Source: Planctomycetota bacterium | GTDB lineage: Bacteria; Planctomycetota; PLA2; JAEUHO01 | Length of the DNA stretch: 32,909 bases | NCBI GenBank assembly: GCA_030065025.1 | Contig: JASJDY010000063.1 | Span: 1-32,909, forward strand | Direction of reading: 5' to 3' | Shown here: piece after piece, positions 8,500-15,555 of the stretch | How the letters are laid out: each line of letters starts with the position of its first letter | Numbering within the stretch: the first letter of the stretch is position 1 | Notes under the pieces: generated by a model | What the model was told of the DNA's origin: nothing | The model's input: only the letters and a program-made list of their open reading frames with translations | Database searches by the model: none | Translations under genes and position numbers: made by a program

Positions 8500-9444
8500 C
8501 TAGCTGGGATCGTAGCCCTCGAGGCGCCCGGCGAGCACGGCGTAGAGGATGCCTACGGCCGCGTGCAGGCGGTTCTCGGCCTGATCGAACACGACGGAGC
8601 GCGGACCGTCCACGACCTCCGCGGTGACCTCCTCGCCCCGGTGGTCCGGCAGGCAGTGCATGAAGATCGCCTCCGGGCGGGTGAGGTCCATGAGCGCGTC
8701 GTTGACCTGGTACGGCTCCAGGTCGTGGAGCCGCTTGGCGCGCTCCTCGTCCGGGTCCCCCATCGACACCCACGTGTCCGTGTAGATGGCCTGGACGCCT
8801 TCGACGGCCGCCTTCGCATCGTCCGTGAAGATCAGCTTGGCGCCGCTGAGCGCGGCGCGTGCCTTCGCGACCTCGACGACCTCGGGCTCCACCTCGTAGC
8901 CGGGCGGCGTCGCGACGCGCATCTCCATGCCGACGATGGCCGCAGCCTCGAGGAGGCTGTGCGCCACGTTGTTGCCGTCGCCGACGTAGGCGATCACGAC
9001 GTCGCTGAGATCGCCGAACCGCTGCAGTAGCGTCTGCAGGTCGGCGAGGCTCTGACACGGATGATGGCCGTCCGTCAGCGCGTTGACGACGGGCACGCTC
9101 GCGGTCTTCGCGAAGCGACGCACCTCGTCGTCCGAGTACGTGCGGATGGTGATGGCGCGCGCGTAGCGGCTCATCACCTCGGCCGTGTCCTCGATCGTCT
9201 CGCCGCGGCCGAGCTGCAGGTCGTTGGGACCGACCATGATCGGCACGCCGCCGAGACGCGCGACGGCCGTCTCCAGGGAGAGCCGCGTTCGCGTCGAGGG
9301 CTTGTTGAAGTACAGCACCGCCGTGTCCCCTTCGAGGATGTGGCGGAAGCCGTACGGGTCATCCTTGGAGCGCTGGGCGTACTCGAGCACGCGCTCGATG
9401 TCCGCGAGGTCCAGGTCGGCAGTGCGGAGCAGGTCCTTCAGCAC
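8500..9444 (-). CDS. argF: Ornithine carbamoyltransferase
   Basis: This enzyme transfers a carbamoyl group between carbamoyl phosphate and ornithine to make citrulline, or runs in reverse when coupled to carbamate kinase. It has 314 residues, the normal length. The carbamoyl-phosphate loop STRTR is at 50-54, HPCQ at 128-131, GDGNNVA near 155-161, the ornithine-type D-x-W-x-SMG at 223-229 and HCLP at 263-266. The SMG loop favours ornithine over aspartate. Ureide carbamoyltransferases of the YgeW type are a less likely alternative. The start is GTG 9444, with GGAGG next to the stop codon of the upstream gene (13-bp gap). Sitting beside arcC suggests a catabolic rather than biosynthetic role. 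Confidence 0.92.
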   Translation of the reverse strand: MLKDLLRTADLDLADIERVLEYAQRSKDDPYGFRHILEGDTAVLYFNKPSTRTRLSLETAVARLGGVPIMVGPNDLQLGRGETIEDTAEVMSRYARAITIRTYSDDEVRRFAKTASVPVVNALTDGHHPCQSLADLQTLLQRFGDLSDVVIAYVGDGNNVAHSLLEAAAIVGMEMRVATPPGYEVEPEVVEVAKARAALSGAKLIFTDDAKAAVEGVQAIYTDTWVSMGDPDEERAKRLHDLEPYQVNDALMDLTRPEAIFMHCLPDHRGEEVTAEVVDGPRSVVFDQAENRLHAAVGILYAVLAGRLEGYDPS

Positions 9445-9457
9445 GGTCCGGTCCTCC

Positions 9458-10792
9458 TCAGCTCTGCACCGTGGGAAGGAAGCGCTCGCGCACGACGCCG
9501 GCCAGGCCCGGCTCCTCCGTCTCGGCGTAGTCGTAGGTCACGCGGACGGCCGGCTGCGGGATGTCGACGATGCGACCCAGGTCGATCGGCGTGCCGATGA
9601 CCACCGCGTCGCAGGGCACGGCGGCGATCGTCTCCTGCAGATCGGCGACCTCCTCGGCGCCGTAGCCCAGCGCCGGCAGGACGTCGTGGAGGTGCGGGTA
9701 GTGCTCGAAGGCGTCGGCGATCTGGCGCACGGCGTACGGCCGCGGATCCACGATCTCGGCCGCCTCGGCGCGCTTCGCGGCCAGGAGGCCGGCGCCGTAG
9801 CCCATGCCGCCATGGGTGACGGTCGGGCCGTCCTCCACCACGAGGACCTTCTTGCCCTTCACGGCCGCCTCGTCGGCGAGTCCGATGGGCAGGCGTCCCA
9901 GCAGGAAGGCCGCGTCGGGGTTGTGCTCGCGGGCGGCGCCGCGAAGCGCCTCGATCGCCTCGGGCGTGGCCTCGTCGACCTTCGTGACGAGCAGCACGTC
10001 CGCGTGGCGCAGGTTCCAGCGCGAGGGGAACCAGCTCGTCTCGTCGCCGGCACGCAGCGGATCGAGCAACGTGATCATGAGGTCGGGCTTCACGAAGGGC
10101 GTGTCGTTGTTGCCGCCGTCCCAGAGGATGACGTCGGCCTCCTTCTCCGCTTCCTCGAGGATGCGGCCGTAGTCCACGCCGGCGAACAGGAGGTCGCCCG
10201 CCTCGATGTGCGGCTCGTACTCCTCCATCTCCTCGATCGTGCACTCGTGCGTCTCGAGGTCTTCGAGCTTCTCGAACCGTTGCACGATCTGCTTGTCGAG
10301 GTTGCCGTACGGCATGGGATGCCGCAGCACGGCGATGCGTAGGCCGGCCTCGCGCAGCTGATGCGTGACGTAGCGCGCGACGGGGCTCTTGCCGCAGCCC
10401 GTCCGCACCGCGCAGATGGCGAGCACGGGCTTGCTGCTCTTCAGCAAGCAGCGCTCGGCGTCGAACGTCGTGAAGGTCGCGCCGGTCTTGCGCACGCGCT
10501 CTTCCTGTTCGGCGAGGAAGTCCATCGAGACGTCGCTGTAGGCGAAGACGACGTGCTCGACCTTCTCCTTCTCGATCGTCGCCTCGAGGTCGTCCTCGGG
10601 CACGATCGGAATCCCATCCGGATACTGCGGACCGGACAGCGCGGGCGGGTAGCGCCGATCGTCGATGTTCGGGATCTGCGCCGCGGTGAACGCGACGACA
10701 ACGGTGTCCGCGTCCTCCCGGTAGCACGTGTTGAACACGTGGAAATCGCGCCCTCCGGCGCCCATGATCAGCACACGCTTCGCGTGAGACAT
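9458..10792 (-). CDS. Cyclic 2,3-diphosphoglycerate synthetase-like P-loop protein
   Basis: The protein has 444 residues and matches the family annotated as cyclic 2,3-diphosphoglycerate synthetase or predicted GTPase. Members have a Rossmann-like N-terminus (RVLIMGAGGRDFHVFN) and a P-loop at 131-136 (TGCGKS). They also have PMPYGNL, VILWDGGNNDTPF and a THGGMGYGAG loop. In Methanothermus fervidus the enzyme makes the thermolyte cyclic 2,3-diphosphoglycerate from 2,3-diphosphoglycerate. Many bacterial homologues are uncharacterised, so substrate is inferred by family only. The ORF extends to 10942, but ATG 10792 is chosen: GGGAGGA lies seven bases upstream and conserved sequence starts immediately. 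It is the first gene of the operon with the carbamoyltransferase and carbamate kinase, and is divergent from the GT-C gene. Confidence 0.85.
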   Translation of the reverse strand: MSHAKRVLIMGAGGRDFHVFNTCYREDADTVVVAFTAAQIPNIDDRRYPPALSGPQYPDGIPIVPEDDLEATIEKEKVEHVVFAYSDVSMDFLAEQEERVRKTGATFTTFDAERCLLKSSKPVLAICAVRTGCGKSPVARYVTHQLREAGLRIAVLRHPMPYGNLDKQIVQRFEKLEDLETHECTIEEMEEYEPHIEAGDLLFAGVDYGRILEEAEKEADVILWDGGNNDTPFVKPDLMITLLDPLRAGDETSWFPSRWNLRHADVLLVTKVDEATPEAIEALRGAAREHNPDAAFLLGRLPIGLADEAAVKGKKVLVVEDGPTVTHGGMGYGAGLLAAKRAEAAEIVDPRPYAVRQIADAFEHYPHLHDVLPALGYGAEEVADLQETIAAVPCDAVVIGTPIDLGRIVDIPQPAVRVTYDYAETEEPGLAGVVRERFLPTVQS

Positions 10793-10892
10793 CGGGTCCT
10801 CCCTTGGGTTGAGGCCGTAGGATCCCGCCGGAATCGTGGGCCACCTAGAATGTCCGGAGCGCGATATCGGAGGCGGTAAGGAGGGCCTGGCG

Positions 10893-12347
10893 ATGCAGCT
10901 CGGCGCCTTCCTCGGACGCCTCGCGGGGGCACTGGGCCTCACGCTGGATCGCCGCGGACTGGTGCGAACCGGAGCGCTGCTCGCCGTGCTCCTGGGGGTC
11001 TATGCGGCGGCCTTCCCCGAGCGTCCCGAGCGGCTCCTGCGACACCTCTTCGGCTGGTTCGGCACCGGGGCCTTCCTCTTCCTGTGGTGGCGCGGCGCGC
11101 AGCAGATCCATGCGCTGGAGATGCGCCAGGAGGTCCCGTGGCGGCTCCTGGTCGGCTTCTTCGTCGTGTTCGCGGCCCTGGCGACGGCCATCCGGCCGTT
11201 CCACTCCTCCGACGTCTACGCCTACGTGACCGTGGGCCAGCTTCAACACGCCTACGACCTCGATCCGTACGTCCACACCGCGGCCGACGTCGAGGACTGG
11301 GAGGCGGATCCGCTGCTCTCGGGCACGTGGAAGGACGTGCCCTGCACGTACGGCGTGCTCTTCGCCTTCGTCACGAAGAAGGTCGTGCAGCTGGGCGGCG
11401 ACCTGGCGTCTTCGATCCTGCTGTTCAAGCTCCTGGGGATCGTCGTGCTGGCCGCCTGCGCGTGGCTGACGCTGGACACGATGCGCAGGCTCGGCGTCGG
11501 GGGGCGCGCCTTGGCGCTCTTCACGCTCCTGTGGAGCCCCTACGTCCTGCTCCACTTCGTATCGAACGCACACAACGACCTGTGGATGGCGCTCTTCCTG
11601 CTCGTCGCCTTCCGCCAGCTGCTGCTGGGCGATTGGCCCAGGGTCGTGGCCGTGATCCTGCTCGCCGCCCTCATCAAGCACCTGGCCCTCGTGGCGCTGC
11701 CGTTCGCCTGGATCCTCCTGGTGCGTCGCCATGGCTGGTGGCGCACGGCCGTGTCGTCCGCCGCTGCGTTCGCGGTCGTTGCCGCGCTGCTCGTGGCCTG
11801 GTCGCCCCCGTGGAGCGACGTGCGCTGGGCGCAGATCGGCTCCATCCTGACCACGCCCTGGAACTCGTTCCAGGCGGCGATCACGTACAGCTATGCGCAG
11901 GTCGCGCAGGCGGTCGCCGGGCTGGCGGGCAGCGAGCAGGCGGTGACGACGATCGTGCGCATCGCGTTCGGCCTGGGCTTCCTCGGCTTCTACGCCTGGC
12001 GCTGGCTGCGCGCCGTGCGTCGATCGGACTACGCGGCCTCCGACGTGATCGAGGACGCCGTGATCGTGTTCTTCGTGCTGCTCTGCATCGCGAGCGCGGC
12101 GTGGCATCCCTGGTACCTGGGCATGTACCTGCCGGCGATCTTCCTGCTGCCGTGCCGCCATCCGATCCGCGAGCTGACCCTCTGGATCGCCGCCTTCCAG
12201 ATGCTGGCATTCACGCCCCTGGCGAAGGCCCGCGTGCTCGAGGCCCTGGTGATGCTGGCGCTCCCGATGCTGCTGTATTGGCGTATGGCGCGAGCATCCC
12301 GGCGGGCCCGATCATCCAGCGATGCTCGAACGGACGGGGCGCTGTAG
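10893..12347 (+). CDS. GT-C family polyprenol-phosphomannose-dependent mannosyltransferase-like membrane protein
   Basis: The protein has 484 residues with about a dozen hydrophobic segments. The first large extracytoplasmic loop has the GT-C pattern: HSSDVYAYVTVGQ with the likely catalytic Asp107, LDPYVH, then a TYGVLF segment. AHNDLWMALFLL and WHPWYLGMYLP follow. This resembles MptB/GT87 enzymes, which add mannose from a lipid-phosphate sugar to glycans at the outer face of the cytoplasmic membrane. The sugar and acceptor are unknown. ATG 10893 is preferred over the ORF start at 10836 because AAGGAGG lies upstream of it. The last 12 codons and the TAG stop lie in sequence that recurs at 21471, so a repeat appears to supply the C-terminus. 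Confidence 0.8.
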   Translation: MQLGAFLGRLAGALGLTLDRRGLVRTGALLAVLLGVYAAAFPERPERLLRHLFGWFGTGAFLFLWWRGAQQIHALEMRQEVPWRLLVGFFVVFAALATAIRPFHSSDVYAYVTVGQLQHAYDLDPYVHTAADVEDWEADPLLSGTWKDVPCTYGVLFAFVTKKVVQLGGDLASSILLFKLLGIVVLAACAWLTLDTMRRLGVGGRALALFTLLWSPYVLLHFVSNAHNDLWMALFLLVAFRQLLLGDWPRVVAVILLAALIKHLALVALPFAWILLVRRHGWWRTAVSSAAAFAVVAALLVAWSPPWSDVRWAQIGSILTTPWNSFQAAITYSYAQVAQAVAGLAGSEQAVTTIVRIAFGLGFLGFYAWRWLRAVRRSDYAASDVIEDAVIVFFVLLCIASAAWHPWYLGMYLPAIFLLPCRHPIRELTLWIAAFQMLAFTPLAKARVLEALVMLALPMLLYWRMARASRRARSSSDARTDGAL

Positions 12348-12391
12348 GGGCGGGCTGAGCGAGGCCTGCAAGGCCGAGCGGTTGCCCGCCC
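12309..12391 (+). repeat. GTAG palindrome copy 1 with 5' arm
   Basis: The core is 12344-12391: GTAG, outer stem GGGCGGGC (12348-12355) with GCCCGCCC (12384-12391), and inner stem GGCCT-gca-AGGCC (12363-12375). The 5' arm from 12309 matches the arm at 21471 over 45 of 46 bases. The arm overlaps the end of the GT-C gene, whose TAG stop (12345-12347) is part of the GTAG. A trailing ATGCTCCAGC segment is also shared with the 21506 copy. Confidence 0.85.
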
Positions 12392-12438
12392 GGCACGGAT
12401 GCTCCAGCGACGTGCGTGGTCGGGCACCCCCACCCCGC

Positions 12439-12598
12439 TCGATGTCGTCGTGGTCTTGGAGCCTCGATCATCCAGCAATGCGCCCACCTCAGGCATTCGT
12501 AGGGGCGGCTGGGAGTCCTTCGCGCAGCGAAGGACGAATCTCCGCCCGGCCCGCTGGAACTCCCTGGGACCGTGCAGGTGCAGGTGCAGGTGCAGGTG
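12439..12598 (+). repeat. Repeat unit A: GTAG palindrome plus GTGCAG hexamer tract
   Basis: This unit is nearly identical to unit B at 13077. The palindrome core is 12499-12547: GTAG, outer GGGCGG/CCGCCC, and inner TCCTTCGC-gca-GCGAAGGA. After CTCCCTGGGACC come four tandem GTGCAG hexamers (12572-12595). The unit lies downstream of the 56-residue SCGGGGKG lipoprotein gene. ORFs called across this stretch are repeat artefacts. Confidence 0.85.
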
Positions 12599-12610
12599 TG
12601 GAATTGAAAC

Positions 12611-12650
12611 GGTCCCCTGACCCGACGCGCGAGGCGTAGGTCAGGGGACC
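12611..12650. repeat. Perfect 12-bp inverted repeat (strong hairpin)
   Basis: GGTCCCCTGACC and GGTCAGGGGACC are perfect inverted arms around 16 bases that can themselves pair (ACGC/GCGT). The hairpin lies between unit A and the SCGGGGKG lipoprotein gene. It has no T-tract on either strand. It may be a transcription barrier downstream of the lipoprotein, or another palindromic repeat class. Confidence 0.75.
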
Positions 12651-12665
12651 GGATACTTGGCTTAT

Positions 12666-12684
12666 GCGAGCCCGACGGGCTCGC
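12666..12684 (-). terminator. Hairpin 3' of the 56-aa lipoprotein gene
   Basis: GCGAGCCC-gac-GGGCTCGC is an 8-bp perfect stem with a 3-base loop, beginning 14 bases after the stop codon at 12699. There is no U-tract, but its position and its twin at 13271 suggest a 3'-end or termination structure. Confidence 0.6.
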
Positions 12685-12698
12685 GGTGAGTACTAGCC

Positions 12699-12869
12699 TC
12701 ACCCCTTGCCGCCGCCACCGCAGCTAGCGGGGGCAGCGCTGGGCGCGGCCTGCGGCGCCGGGGCCGGCGCGACGGCGTTGGGATCGCCACTGGAGCTGGC
12801 CTGCTGGGCGCAGGCGCTGACACAACCGAGCGCGGCCACGAGGGCCAGGACGGAGAAGACCTTCTTCAT
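12699..12869 (-). CDS. Small lipoprotein with C-terminal SCGGGGKG motif (56 aa)
   Basis: This gene is too short for the ORF track, which buries it in a 312-codon ORF. It starts at ATG 12869 with GAGGA five bases upstream. The peptide has a signal sequence ending in CVSAC (lipobox-like, Cys20), a short Ser/Ala/Pro spacer, and ends in SCGGGGKG. A second lipoprotein 430 bp away ends in exactly the same eight residues, encoded with different synonymous codons. This supports a real and selected peptide. It is predicted to be exported and lipid-anchored, presenting a Cys-Gly tail. I know of no characterised family with this tail and assign no function. The free Cys could be a site for modification, cross-linking or metal binding. 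Confidence 0.75.
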   Translation of the reverse strand: MKKVFSVLALVAALGCVSACAQQASSSGDPNAVAPAPAPQAAPSAAPASCGGGGKG

Positions 12870-13076
12870 TGCTTCCTCTGGGGCTGGGTGATCGTGCTGA
12901 GCATCGGCAGTTCTGATGCCAGCGCTTGTCGAAGTTTGGAAAAGTCTATCGATCGGGAAGGACGAAGCAACCGCCCACCTGCATTGCACCAACAGAGGGA
13001 CAACCTGAGAGGCCTTTGGTCCCATCCACCGGAGCCCCTGCTCAAGCGAGTTGGGTGACCGTGTCGTTCCCGCTGG

Positions 13077-13257
13077 TCGATGTCGCCGTGGTACTGGAAC
13101 CCCGAGCATCCAGCAATGCGCCCACCTCAGGCATCCGTAGGGGCGGCTGGGAGTCCTTCGCGGAGCGAAGGACGAATCTCCGCCCGGCCCGCTGGAGCTC
13201 CCTGGGACCGTGCAGGTGCAGGTGCAAGTGCAGGTGGAAGTGGAAGTGGAAGTGGAG
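13077..13257 (+). repeat. Repeat unit B: GTAG palindrome plus GTGCAG/GTGGAA hexamer tract
   Basis: This is a near-copy of unit A. The palindrome core is 13137-13185 with inner stem TCCTTCGC-gga-GCGAAGGA, so the loop differs from unit A while both stems are intact. CTCCCTGGGACC follows, then eight GTGSAR hexamers (13210-13257) shifting from GTGCAG to GTGGAA. Between here and the 12869 start codon (12870-13076) I see only the likely promoter region of the small lipoprotein and nothing else identifiable. Confidence 0.85.
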
Positions 13258-13270
13258 GCCAGGTGATGGA

Positions 13271-13289
13271 AGGCGCCCGACGGGCGCCT
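13271..13289 (-). terminator. Hairpin 3' of the Pro-rich lipoprotein gene
   Basis: AGGCGCCC-gac-GGGCGCCT is an 8-bp perfect stem, beginning 10 bases after the stop codon at 13300. It has the same GCCC-GAC-GGGC core as the hairpin at 12666 but a different outer stem. It is likely a 3'-end structure, with no U-tract. Confidence 0.6.
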
Positions 13290-13299
13290 GGCCCTAGCC

Positions 13300-13728
13300 T
13301 CAGCCCTTGCCCCCACCACCGCAGCTGCTGCCGCCGTCGCCGGCCGGAGGCGCAGGTGCCTCCTCGACGGGCGGAGGGGCCGGCGGCGTCCAGTTCGGGA
13401 GCTCCGGGGGCGTCGGCGCCGCGGGCGCGGCAGGGGCCGGCGGCGGCTCGGTGGGCAGCGGCGGCGGCGCCGGCGGCATCGCCTGGGCCGGAGGCATCGC
13501 CTGGGCCGGCTGCCAGGTCGTCGAGGGCGCGGGCTGCACCACCGCGGGGCGCGGCACCGCATACCCGGGAGGCGGCGGCGTGGTCCAGGCGCCGGCCGCG
13601 GTCGCCGAGGTCCCGGTGATGCTCGTGGGCGCTCCACCGGCGACGCCGGGCGCGACGGCGTCGTCGCCGATGCAGCCCGTCACGGCGAGGGCGGCGCAAA
13701 GCAGTCCGAGGGTCACGAGACGGCGCAT
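13300..13728 (-). CDS. Pro/Ala-rich lipoprotein with C-terminal SCGGGGKG motif (142 aa)
   Basis: The start is ATG 13728 with a strong AAGGAGGAG site; the ORF-track start at 13755 lacks one. The signal peptide ends in a VTGC lipobox (Cys19). The rest is a disordered, Pro/Ala-rich region with short repeats (QAMPPAQAMPPAPP, then PP-x-P runs). It ends in the SCGGGGKG tail that also closes the 56-residue lipoprotein. Pro-rich stretches in lipoproteins often span the periplasm or cell-wall layer, so a surface-presented Cys-Gly tail is one reading. Function is unknown. The codons of the tail differ from the neighbour at silent positions only, which argues for selection on the peptide rather than recent copying of DNA. 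Confidence 0.8.
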   Translation of the reverse strand: MRRLVTLGLLCAALAVTGCIGDDAVAPGVAGGAPTSITGTSATAAGAWTTPPPPGYAVPRPAVVQPAPSTTWQPAQAMPPAQAMPPAPPPLPTEPPPAPAAPAAPTPPELPNWTPPAPPPVEEAPAPPAGDGGSSCGGGGKG

Positions 13729-13786
13729 GGCACTCCTCCTTCGATTGCGCGGCATTCTACGCCCGCGGCCCCGCTGCGAACGAGCT

Positions 13787-15442
13787 TCACTTCGCGCGGC
13801 GGGCCTTGAGGTCGTTCAGGCGCAGCTGGCCCTCCTCGGCACGCAGGCTGAAGTTGAGCACGCCGATCACCTGGCGTCCGGCGAGCACCGTCGCGGTACC
13901 GCGGTTCACGGAGAGCACCACGCGGTCCCAGGTCGCCCCCGCGAGGCCGCCGGCCAGCGCCTGGACGTCGCCGTCGCGGCGGGCGATGGCCGCGCCGACA
14001 CTGCGGTGGGCGAGCTGCGGGAAGTACGGCAGCACGGCTGCGGCATCGGCCGTGGGGATCCCCCGCAGGCCGTAGCGCTTCGTGACGTCGAATAGCGCCT
14101 CGAACCACACGCGGAAGAGCGCGCCGTCACCGGCCGCGAAGGGGTCGACGGCGAACGGCACGAGCGTGCCGGCCGCACCGCCGGACTCGGGCGTCCACTT
14201 GCCAAAGATCAACCGCATGCGGTCCCCGACGACCAGCAGCGTGACGTCGGCGCGCCCCACGAGCCGTCCCTTGTTGAAGAGCAGCGTGTTGAAGAGCACG
14301 GTCGACGGCACCACGCTCGTGGCATCCGGGAAGGCCTGGCGCACGGGCGTCGTGTAGGTGGGCAGCACCTCCTTGCGACGGAGGCCGATGGCGAAGCGCT
14401 CCTTCAGGTTGGTGGTGCCGCGGATGCCGGCCAGCAGGTCGGCGCCGAGCTTCTGCATCCACGCGCGTGCACGCCCGTCGGCGCTACGCCACACCTGCCC
14501 GGGAACGCCGGACGGCTGCGCCGCGTAGTTCGGCTCCGGCCGGGGCCCGGCCTTGGGCGCCGGGCCGGCGCCGTCGAGGGCGGGCAGCTTCTCGCTCACG
14601 AAGTCGACCCAGCCGGGCTCGGACGCGCCGAGCAGGCCCCACGGGCGGTCGCGCGGCATGACGGGTTGAGGCTGTAGCGACTGCGGCAGGCGCGAGGCGA
14701 CGCCGCCCTGGATCTCCAGCACCGTCACGGGGGTCGCCGTCAGCCGCGGCACGTGCATGCCGCTGCGCAGCTTCACGCCGGACACGCCGGCGCGGTAGAG
14801 CAGGTCGAGCGTGGTCAGCGCGTACTGCAGCGGAGCGTTCGTCGCGATCCAGACACTGGCGACGACCTTCTGCACCCCGAACGTCGCGCGCTTCTCGATC
14901 GCGCGACGCACGGCGGCATACGCATGCCCGGGATCGGAGGAGGCCTTCCGCGTGCCGGCCGCCACGGTGTTGATGCGCATCTCGAGCAGCCCCGCCTTGG
15001 GGCCGGGCGTGCCGGTGCGACCCGGCGGCAGGAACAGCGGGAACCCCATCACCCGACCCGTCGCCTGGCTGCGCACGCGCAACCCAATGCGGTAGATCCC
15101 CGCGGCGGCCGCGGCCTCGCGAACGCGCTTCGCGTGGATCCAGGCGTGCTGGGCGGACGCGCTGATCCAGACCCCGTGCGGGCTGGGACGCGCGGTGCCG
15201 GCGCGCTGCTTGAGCACCGCGATGAGGCCCTGGAAGTCGACGGGCTGCGCGACGCCGCTGACGTGGAACCAGCTGACCTCCGTGCGCTTGCCGACGGTGA
15301 CCACGCTGACGTTCTGGGCCTGGATCGGAGCACAGGTGCCTACGACAGGCAGGTCCCGATCGGCAACGGGCGGAACCCGCTCGTCCGCCCAGGCAGGTGC
15401 GGCGGCGAGGACGAGCAGGAGCAAGGCGGTGGTGCGCAACAT
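13787..15442 (-). CDS. Secreted protein with ExbD/TolR-like segments
   Basis: The protein has 551 residues with a clear Sec signal peptide (MLRTTALLLLVLAAAPAWA), starting at ATG 15442 with GGGAGG six bases upstream. Two internal segments resemble the periplasmic ExbD/TolR fold. One is at about 95-125 (AWIHAKRVREAAAAAGIYRIGLRVR). The other is near 195-225 (VWIATNAPLQYALTTLDLLYRAGVSGVKLR), where ExbD has a strand, a helix and the 'RAG(V/I)' turn. No membrane helix or TonB-motor partner gene is nearby, so a motor role is not supported. The C-terminal half is unassigned. It is divergent from the M1 aminopeptidase with a 113-bp shared promoter region. The function is unknown. Confidence 0.7.
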   Translation of the reverse strand: MLRTTALLLLVLAAAPAWADERVPPVADRDLPVVGTCAPIQAQNVSVVTVGKRTEVSWFHVSGVAQPVDFQGLIAVLKQRAGTARPSPHGVWISASAQHAWIHAKRVREAAAAAGIYRIGLRVRSQATGRVMGFPLFLPPGRTGTPGPKAGLLEMRINTVAAGTRKASSDPGHAYAAVRRAIEKRATFGVQKVVASVWIATNAPLQYALTTLDLLYRAGVSGVKLRSGMHVPRLTATPVTVLEIQGGVASRLPQSLQPQPVMPRDRPWGLLGASEPGWVDFVSEKLPALDGAGPAPKAGPRPEPNYAAQPSGVPGQVWRSADGRARAWMQKLGADLLAGIRGTTNLKERFAIGLRRKEVLPTYTTPVRQAFPDATSVVPSTVLFNTLLFNKGRLVGRADVTLLVVGDRMRLIFGKWTPESGGAAGTLVPFAVDPFAAGDGALFRVWFEALFDVTKRYGLRGIPTADAAAVLPYFPQLAHRSVGAAIARRDGDVQALAGGLAGATWDRVVLSVNRGTATVLAGRQVIGVLNFSLRAEEGQLRLNDLKARRAK

Positions 15443-15555
15443 GGAGCCTCCCAGACCTCGTAGTGTCCGCTGCAGGGGCTTCAGGGCCAGCTTCGGGCGT
15501 CCTGCGGCATCTCCGGCGTGTCATCGCGAGCCTGCTATGGCCTAGGATCTGGCCC

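Noticed and set aside
9438-10844. A 468-codon ORF overlapping the cDPG-synthetase-like gene on the same strand
   Set aside because: It is Arg/Ala/Gly-rich with no motifs, while the other frame has a P-loop, family segments and a good ribosome site.
12439-13257. CRISPR array
   Set aside because: Only two long similar units with no regular repeat-spacer spacing and no cas genes are present. They fit a dispersed palindromic repeat better.
12322-13297. Several ORFs of 61-123 codons across the repeats
   Set aside because: They run through palindromes and hexamer tracts, have no ribosome sites, and matching peptides appear in units A and B only because the DNA is repeated.
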